From the IMG/VR virus record IMGVR_UViG_3300046694_000637, positions 1 through 61,613 of that record: a stretch of 61,613 nucleotides of DNA; one strand, given 5' to 3'. Positions 57,136 to 61,613 of this stretch are shown here, piece after piece. How positions within the stretch are numbered: the stretch's first letter is position 1; each line of letters opens with the position of its first letter. The notes under the pieces were generated by a model, which was not told the origin of the DNA, did no database searches, and saw nothing but the letters and a program-made list of their open reading frames with translations. This DNA comes from a virus. The position numbers and the translations under genes are program-made.

Positions 57136-57521
57136 GCGGAAATATCAACTGGTCGAGCCTGAGTACTGCGGCAACCAAAGCGGCGGGGGCCAAGCAGGCC
57201 ACCATCGAAGCCATTGCCTCCGCACGCTACGACCATGAAACGGCCGGCACCACCGTCAGCGGCGTGGCCGTCTTCACCGATCGCACCACGCAAATGAAAC
57301 TGACCGGGGCTGCTATCCGCGCCGAGCGCGACCCGAGCTACAGCGTCGATTGGAAGCAGTCGGACGGCACTTATGTAGAGCTGAACGCCACGCAGCTGAT
57401 CGCCATTGCCGATGCTGTCGGCGATTACGTGCAGGCCTGCTACAGCCGCGAGGCCGTGTTGCTCGCCGCCCTGGCTGACGGAGCCTATACCGACACCATG
57501 CTGGCCGATGGCTGGCCGTAG
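57132..57521 (+). CDS. DUF4376-like tail-associated protein
   Basis: 129 residues, ATGA overlap. YDHETAGTTVSGVAVFTDRTTQMKLTGAA and SYSVDWKQSDGTYVELNATQLIAIADAVGDYVQACYSREA form the DUF4376 domain, usually attached to or next to fibre assembly proteins. Confidence 0.8.
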   Translation: MSGNINWSSLSTAATKAAGAKQATIEAIASARYDHETAGTTVSGVAVFTDRTTQMKLTGAAIRAERDPSYSVDWKQSDGTYVELNATQLIAIADAVGDYVQACYSREAVLLAALADGAYTDTMLADGWP

Positions 57522-57546
57522 TCGCTGACATAGCAGAACCCACATG

Positions 57547-57567
57547 CCCGCCTCGAGCGGGTTTTTT
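57547..57567 (+). terminator. Terminator before the endolysin
   Basis: CCCGC-CTCGA-GCGGG then TTTTTT; CCCGG and a fresh ribosome site of the endolysin gene follow. Confidence 0.8.
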
Positions 57568-57584
57568 ATTGCCCGGAGTAAAGC

Positions 57585-58010
57585 ATGACCGTTACTGACA
57601 AAGACCGCGACGTGCTCGCGCGCACCATCTACGGCGAAGCCCGGGGCGAAGGGGTGGCTGGCATGATTGCCGTCGGCTGGACGATCCGCAACCGCGTGAA
57701 CGACGGCAAGGATAAGTCGTGGTGGGGCGAGGGCTACGCCGGCGTGTGCCAGGCGCCTTACCAGTTCAGCTGCTGGAACAAGAACGACCCGAACTATCCG
57801 TACCTGAGCGGCGCCAAGCCTATCCCGAAAGCCGAGCTCGCCAAGTGCCAGGCCGCGACTACTGCGGTGATCGACGGCACCATGGCCGATCCCACTGGCG
57901 GCGCGACTCATTACTACGCCGCCACCATGCCGCGCCCGCCTGGCTGGACTGGTGCCGCGAAGAAGACCGTGGTCATCGGCCAGCACATTTTCTTCAAGGA
58001 CGTGCCATGA
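57585..58010 (+). CDS. SleB-type cell-wall hydrolase (endolysin)
   Basis: 141 residues. VLARTIYGEARGEGVAGMIAVGWTIRNRV is the hydrolase-2 (SleB) core, with the catalytic Glu in YGEARGEG. CQAPYQFSCWNKNDPNYPYL and GATHYYAATMPRPPGW complete the fold. No signal peptide, so a holin or similar must export it. It lies 30 kb from the membrane-protein genes at 26.8 kb. Confidence 0.88.
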   Translation: MTVTDKDRDVLARTIYGEARGEGVAGMIAVGWTIRNRVNDGKDKSWWGEGYAGVCQAPYQFSCWNKNDPNYPYLSGAKPIPKAELAKCQAATTAVIDGTMADPTGGATHYYAATMPRPPGWTGAAKKTVVIGQHIFFKDVP

Positions 58011-58378
58011 CTATCAAAACCATAGGCCGCTGCGTTGGCCAGGCTGCGGATGGCTCGATCTGGTTCTTCTGCCCGGGTTGCGCCGGACCGCACAGCATCA
58101 AGGTCAACTCGCCGGACACGCCCGGACCAAATTGGGCCTACAACGGCAATGCCGACGCGCCGACATTCGCGCCCAGCGTTCTATGCCGGGGCGTCCAGCA
58201 CCTGACAGAAGATGAGCACGCGAAGCTGATGGTCGGCGGGCAGGTCGAGCCGAGACCACTGGTGTGTCATTCATTCGTGACTGACGGGCGGATTCAGTAT
58301 TTGGGCGACTCCACGCATAGCCTCGCCGGCCAGACCGTCGACCTGCCGAATTGGGAGGAGGCATGGGCGCGCTGGTAA
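58007..58378 (+). CDS. DUF6527-like phage protein
   Basis: 123 residues, ATGA overlap with the endolysin. FFCPGCAGPHSIKV, WAYNGNADAPTFAPSVLCRG and CHSFVTDGRIQYLGDSTHSLAGQTVDLPNW are the conserved blocks of this family (often mis-annotated as 'ammonia monooxygenase'). Cys/His spacing suggests zinc. Role unknown; the gene commonly travels with endolysins. Confidence 0.85.
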   Translation: MTIKTIGRCVGQAADGSIWFFCPGCAGPHSIKVNSPDTPGPNWAYNGNADAPTFAPSVLCRGVQHLTEDEHAKLMVGGQVEPRPLVCHSFVTDGRIQYLGDSTHSLAGQTVDLPNWEEAWARW

Positions 58379-58857
58379 CCGGGTTGCTCTACGTCGGCGC
58401 GAGCCCGGGTCAGTTCTCGATGGTCCCGCCGCTGCTTCCCTACAAGGTTGGCGAGTGGGCGTTGCTCGATGACCTGGTCTACACGGACAAGGCCAGCAAG
58501 CAGCATTTCTGCCCGAAACACTTCATCACCGACCTCGCATCGATTCCCTGGCTCGCCGAGCCGATCTTCAACTCAATCGATTCCCGCATCCCTGGCGTCA
58601 TGCATGACTGGCTCTACTGCTCCCAGTCGCTGCCCCGCGCCGAGTGCGACGCACTGCTCAAGGAAATGCTGCTGGTCACCGGCTGCGATCCCGTGCGAGC
58701 AAATCTGATCTATGCCGGCGTCCGCGTAGGCGGCTCAAGCCGGTACCGGGCCTGCACCGGCGGCCCCAAGCGCGAGGACTTCGCCTGGGAATACATGACC
58801 CCGCAGGAAGTGCTGCTCTATGAGTCTGCTTACAAGCTGGGCGGCGTTCACGGCTGA
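58363..58857 (+). CDS. DUF1353 family protein
   Basis: 164 residues from the ATG at 58363. HFITDLASIPWLAEPIFNSIDSRIPGVMHDWLYCSQSLPRAECDALLKEML (read in part) contains the DLASIP and HDWLY motifs of DUF1353. The family is frequent in phage lysis and tail regions and has no confirmed function. Overlaps the preceding gene by 16 bases. Confidence 0.85.
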   Translation: MGALVTGLLYVGASPGQFSMVPPLLPYKVGEWALLDDLVYTDKASKQHFCPKHFITDLASIPWLAEPIFNSIDSRIPGVMHDWLYCSQSLPRAECDALLKEMLLVTGCDPVRANLIYAGVRVGGSSRYRACTGGPKREDFAWEYMTPQEVLLYESAYKLGGVHG

Positions 58858-58987
58858 CAACGGCCTGCCCGATCTCTACTGCCGGTTCAACGTCGACGCC
58901 TGGGGCACGCCCGTGGCGGTCACCGGCAAGGCCTGGTTCGCCACCGGCGCCGGCCAGTTCCTGATTTCCCTCAACTGGGCGTTCTAG
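58820..58987 (+). CDS. 55-residue protein overlapping the DUF1353 gene
   Basis: Starts MSLLTSWAAFTADNGLPDLYC and ends QFLISLNWAF. It begins 38 bases inside the end of the previous gene with GGAAG nine bases upstream, and fills the whole gap before the next gene in a good coding composition. Beta-rich, aromatic. Function unknown. Confidence 0.55.
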   Translation: MSLLTSWAAFTADNGLPDLYCRFNVDAWGTPVAVTGKAWFATGAGQFLISLNWAF

Positions 58988-59021
58988 CCCGAATCCGCTG
59001 TACCCAACTGGAGAAACACCC

Positions 59022-59207
59022 ATGAGCATCATCAGCAAAATCAGCGAAGCCCTGACCATCCTGAACACCGTTGTAGCCTTCGCCGAGAAGGTGAAGACCA
59101 TCTTCGGCGTGACCGACAGCGACGACCTGACCGCCAAGCTGGCCGAGGCCGAAGCAGTCCTGACCGCCACCCAGGAAGCGCTGGGCGCCGCCGCACCGAC
59201 TGCCTGA
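59022..59207 (+). CDS. Small Ala-rich helical protein
   Basis: 61 residues with GGAG before the ATG. Two helices (ISEALTILNTVVAFAEKVKTIFG and AEAEAVLTATQEALGAAAPTA). Amphipathic N-terminal helix; may associate with the membrane. Such genes are usual at the end of Pseudomonas phage lysis blocks. Function unknown. Confidence 0.65.
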   Translation: MSIISKISEALTILNTVVAFAEKVKTIFGVTDSDDLTAKLAEAEAVLTATQEALGAAAPTA

Positions 59208-59268
59208 TCCATCAACTTGCCGGCCCTTCGGGGTCGGCGCTTACGGCATTTGCCGATCTGGGGGATAA

Positions 59269-59484
59269 ATGATCACAGCAACCTTCACACTGGAAAATAG
59301 CTACGGACGCAAACTGGTGGTCCTCAAGGCCAATGGCGGCTCGCTCGCCGTGCAGAAACTGGTCGGCACCGACTGGGTAACCACTGATACGTTCAGCGCC
59401 GACGGCGGCTACCCGATGGACCTGTTCAATTCTGCAACCCGGTTCGTGCCTTCGAATGGCGCCGCATTCGAGATTTCGCAATGA
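59269..59484 (+). CDS. Small beta-rich protein before the SGNH hydrolase
   Basis: 71 residues, GGGGGA before the ATG. ATFTLENSYGRKLVVLKANGGSLAVQKLV is strand-rich, and the C-terminal stretch resembles coat-like adhesins. It overlaps the start of the next gene (ATGA) and may cap or support the tail-end hydrolase. Confidence 0.68.
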   Translation: MITATFTLENSYGRKLVVLKANGGSLAVQKLVGTDWVTTDTFSADGGYPMDLFNSATRFVPSNGAAFEISQ

Positions 59485-60716
59485 GCCTGCTTGTCGGCGG
59501 CCAAGCCGCAGTATCCAAGCTCCGCACCAACACCCTGACCTGCAATCTGTTCGGCCGGCTCACAGCCTATAGCCCTGGCGCTGACTATACCTGCAACGTC
59601 CAGATGGAGTTGATGACTGGGTACCTGGGTATCCGCATTGGCATCCCAAACATCAGCGCGAACGCCGTCCCGAACGTGAAGTGTGCGATCAGTGCAGGGA
59701 CGGGCTTCAACGCGAGCGCGGCGGCGATCGACGTAATTCCTGCCGGTGGCTCGCTGATCAACCTGACGTTTGGCGGCGCCGCCTCGGTCACCCTCACGCC
59801 TCGGGTCAGCACCAACGTCCCATCGTTTACCTGGTCGGACCTGATTCCGGTCAAGTCGCTCACTCGAGCAGATGGAGGGATCCTTCCGACCATCACGGTG
59901 CGGGCTGAATATCCATCAGGCTCAGACGTGAGCGTGCCGCAGAACGGGAGCTACAACTGGCGCGGCACGACCTCGAAGCGGCAGATGCGCTCGTCGACGC
60001 AGGCGGTGCTTGGCGTCACCACACCATCGGCCTATACCAGCAACGTGTGCGTTGATTTGTTCACGATGATCCCCGCTGTGCAGTACGTCACCCTCAACGC
60101 GGGGCAGCAGGTCCTGAGTACAGGCGACTCCATTGAGGAAGGCTACGGCCAGGGAGCGGGGCAGTACTGCCTCGGGGCTGTCGGGCGCGCGTGCCTGCTG
60201 CTGTCGACGCCCACCAACCCCATTGAGCACTTCAACGCCGGGCAATCTGGCCAGGCGCCGCTGGTCTACAGCCAGTGCATCAGCTCCTACACGCCGCAGA
60301 TCAGCCCAACAGCGGTGATCTACTCACCGTACTCGATCAATGACGTTCCAGCGGGCGGGATGAATGCCACTGCCTACGCCAACCTCTATACCGGGCTGAA
60401 TCGTGTGCTGGCGGCGAAGCTGACGTCCAGTCAGGCGTCCAAGCTTTTGCTGTTGGAGGCGCTGCCGTGCAATCCGGTGTTCCGGGCGACGGCGGCCGGC
60501 GATCAGTTGCGCCGCGACCTCAACGCCTGGATGACGACTTTGACGGGTACCACTTGCATCGCGGGTTACGCGGCGGCTTACAACGGCACCGCTGGGCAGG
60601 ACGGAAACGGGCAAACGCTGGTGCAGGCCAATCTGACAATCGATGGGGCGCACGGCACGGAGCTGGGGTATGACACGCTGGCGATACCGGTCAGGCAGTA
60701 CATCGCCGCGCTGTAG
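59481..60716 (+). CDS. SGNH/GDSL hydrolase tail protein
   Basis: 411 residues. Beta-rich N-terminal half (SAISAGTGFNASAAA-like strands, FTWSDLIPVKSLTRAD), then a catalytic domain with block I in STGDSIEEGYGQG (about residue 214), the Asn-type block SPYSINDVPAGG (about 274) and block V Asp/His in TIDGAHGTELG (about 392). Enzymes of this class on tails deacetylate or de-esterify surface polysaccharides to expose the receptor. Confidence 0.85.
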   Translation: MSLLVGGQAAVSKLRTNTLTCNLFGRLTAYSPGADYTCNVQMELMTGYLGIRIGIPNISANAVPNVKCAISAGTGFNASAAAIDVIPAGGSLINLTFGGAASVTLTPRVSTNVPSFTWSDLIPVKSLTRADGGILPTITVRAEYPSGSDVSVPQNGSYNWRGTTSKRQMRSSTQAVLGVTTPSAYTSNVCVDLFTMIPAVQYVTLNAGQQVLSTGDSIEEGYGQGAGQYCLGAVGRACLLLSTPTNPIEHFNAGQSGQAPLVYSQCISSYTPQISPTAVIYSPYSINDVPAGGMNATAYANLYTGLNRVLAAKLTSSQASKLLLLEALPCNPVFRATAAGDQLRRDLNAWMTTLTGTTCIAGYAAAYNGTAGQDGNGQTLVQANLTIDGAHGTELGYDTLAIPVRQYIAAL

Positions 60717-60717
60717 G

Positions 60718-60960
60718 CTATTTTCCCGCCTGCGCCATATCCCTCAGCCGCTGTTCCGTGGCCTCGTCGAACAGGATGTACAACGCCTCGATCCGCGCAG
60801 CTTCCAGAGTGCGCGCTGTTTCCAACCCAAGGACGAAGCCCTCAGCAAGAGCACCGGCCTTTACGGTGTAGTTCGGGGTTGCCGCTTCCTCGATCGCGGC
60901 AAGCAGGCGCTGGCTCACGGCGAGGATGGCAGGGGGAAGGATCATGTTTTCGAAGGCCAT
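60718..60960 (-). CDS. Small helical protein of the SOS-linked operon
   Basis: 80 residues from MAFENMILPPAILAV (GGAG six bases before the ATG). Helical, with ALAEGFVLGLETARTLEAARIEALYILFDEATEQRLRDM read in part. It starts 13 bases after the stop of the gene at 60974 and would be made from the same SOS-controlled transcript. Function unknown. Confidence 0.65.
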   Translation of the reverse strand: MAFENMILPPAILAVSQRLLAAIEEAATPNYTVKAGALAEGFVLGLETARTLEAARIEALYILFDEATEQRLRDMAQAGK

Positions 60961-60973
60961 AGCCAACTCCTTG

Positions 60974-61303
60974 TCAGTGGTCTGCGGGCGGTTTCGCCGC
61001 TTCATTGGCAGCGAGTCTGGCCTGCCAGCTCCGGTACCCGACCAATGTGTTCTCGACTGTCGAAAGCCTCAGGTAGGCATCAGACAGCATCCTCTTGGTG
61101 CAGGCCAGTTCGTGCTTCACGCTGTCCCGCTCCGCCGACACCTGGGCGTTGATGGTCACCAGCTTGGCGATATTGGCCCGGCACTGGCGCAGGTCCACCT
61201 GGAGCTCCTCGATCTCGGTCGCGAGCAGCACGCACTGCTGCTGGTACATTTCCAGAGGGGAAGGGATGCCCAGGCACCCGAAGTCGCTGTCGTCGATTTC
61301 CAT
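60974..61303 (-). CDS. Coiled-coil protein under a LexA-type box
   Basis: 109 residues from MEIDDSDFGCLGIPS. A long coiled coil (ATEIEELQVDLRQCRANIAKLVTINAQVSAERDSVKHEL read in part) precedes a short C-terminal tail. The start follows the SOS box at 61320-61339 by 17 bases. SOS-inducible expression is therefore likely. Role unknown. Confidence 0.65.
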   Translation of the reverse strand: MEIDDSDFGCLGIPSPLEMYQQQCVLLATEIEELQVDLRQCRANIAKLVTINAQVSAERDSVKHELACTKRMLSDAYLRLSTVENTLVGYRSWQARLAANEAAKPPADH

Positions 61304-61319
61304 GCTACTGCTCGATCTA

Positions 61320-61339
61320 TACTGTATGGGCGTACAGTA
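61320..61339. promoter_or_regulatory. LexA-type SOS box
   Basis: TACTGTATGGGCGTACAGTA has perfect TACTGTA and TACAGTA halves, matching the LexA consensus at 16-17 of 20 positions with correct spacing. It lies 17 bases before the minus-strand gene at 61303. Confidence 0.85.
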
Positions 61340-61358
61340 TTCGAGTGGCCGTGGTTTC

Positions 61359-61613
61359 TCAAGTCGGCTTGGATGGGCGGTGCTCAGACTCCCGGACGGT
61401 ATCCTCCGGCAGATCGTCTTGGATGGCCTTGAGCATTTCCAACAGCTCCATGTACGGCCGCTGGCCCGGGCCACGCCGTGGGCAGATCGACGCGTGCTCG
61501 AAGTCCTTGTCACGCTGCGACATGAACTGGGCTGCCCAGCACTCCGAGCAGTTGATCATGTCGGTGGTGATGAGCCACTTGTCGTTCCATGTGAGGTATC
61601 GCGGGTCTGGCAT
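61359..61613 (-). CDS. Hypothetical protein at the window edge
   Basis: At least 84 residues. The ATG sits at the last base of the window, so the gene may start there or continue beyond. Cys in NCSECW and ICPRRG suggest zinc. The C-terminal helix is ELLEMLKAIQDDLPEDTVRE. Function unknown. Confidence 0.6.
   Translation of the reverse strand: MPDPRYLTWNDKWLITTDMINCSECWAAQFMSQRDKDFEHASICPRRGPGQRPYMELLEMLKAIQDDLPEDTVRESEHRPSKPT

Overview
The window looks like a complete or near-complete temperate siphophage (prophage) of Pseudomonas, about 61.6 kb. This rests on a tyrosine integrase at the left edge, a lambda-style leftward early operon, a CI/Cro switch, and replication, nin, terminase, head, long-tail and lysis genes in lambda order. 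Host assignment is inference from gene families typical of Pseudomonas (PrtN-like pyocin activator, DUF1654-like gene) and from high-GC coding with strong Shine-Dalgarno sequences. The head is P22-like (P22-type coat, DUF4055-type portal). The tail is lambda-like (V, G/GT, H, M, L, K, I, J homologues).

Layout. 1-1.2 kb: integrase (+). 1.2-16.3 kb: leftward early operon (-) of about 25 tightly overlapping genes. It includes Ead/Ea22-like, ASCH-like and DUF3850-like accessory genes, a PAPS-reductase-like enzyme, a cytosine-5 methyltransferase and a second amino-methyltransferase. It also holds a YqaJ exonuclease plus Erf annealing pair, and ends in a PrtN-like regulator next to int. 16.3-16.7 kb: the PL promoter/operator. 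16.7-19.3 kb: an SOS-box DUF1654-like gene, a lipoprotein and a HigBA toxin-antitoxin pair, in the place lambda uses for rex. 19.3-20.8 kb: CI repressor, three evenly spaced operators and Cro. 20.8-26.4 kb: rightward early genes (ribbon-helix-helix proteins, Rha, O-like and P-like replication proteins, NinB, NinG, a candidate in the Q position). 26.4-28.9 kb: terminators, an initiator-type tRNA(CAU), membrane/coiled-coil proteins and an HslV-like Ntn hydrolase. 29-45.4 kb: terminase, head, tail tube, frameshifted chaperone, tape measure and tail-tip genes. 45.4-50.7 kb: an accessory block between tail genes K and I, holding a P22 immI-like Arc/Mnt/Rha cassette, two unrecognised genes, a tandem array of structured RNA units, another unrecognised gene and a lipoprotein. 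50.75-60.7 kb: I, J, tail fibres, SleB-type endolysin and an SGNH hydrolase tail protein. 60.7-61.6 kb: a leftward operon with a near-consensus LexA box.

How it works together. CI and Cro share a nearly identical recognition helix and probably bind the same operators at OR (three sites, 22-23 bp apart) and at OL 3.8 kb away. The CI has a LexA-type peptidase domain, and two genes carry LexA-type boxes, so induction is tied to DNA damage. A second switch (Arc/Mnt plus a Rha-type protein) sits among the late genes, as immI does in P22.

The most novel-looking element is the RNA array at 48.76-49.16 kb. Four units share a GCTG-AAAA-CAGC hairpin (half of it missing in the first), then an 11-bp stem whose sequence differs between units while pairing is kept, including a fixed U-G wobble, then usually a short hairpin with a GNRA-like loop. 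It ends at a terminator just before an unrecognised gene. The initiator-type tRNA is the second item worth attention.
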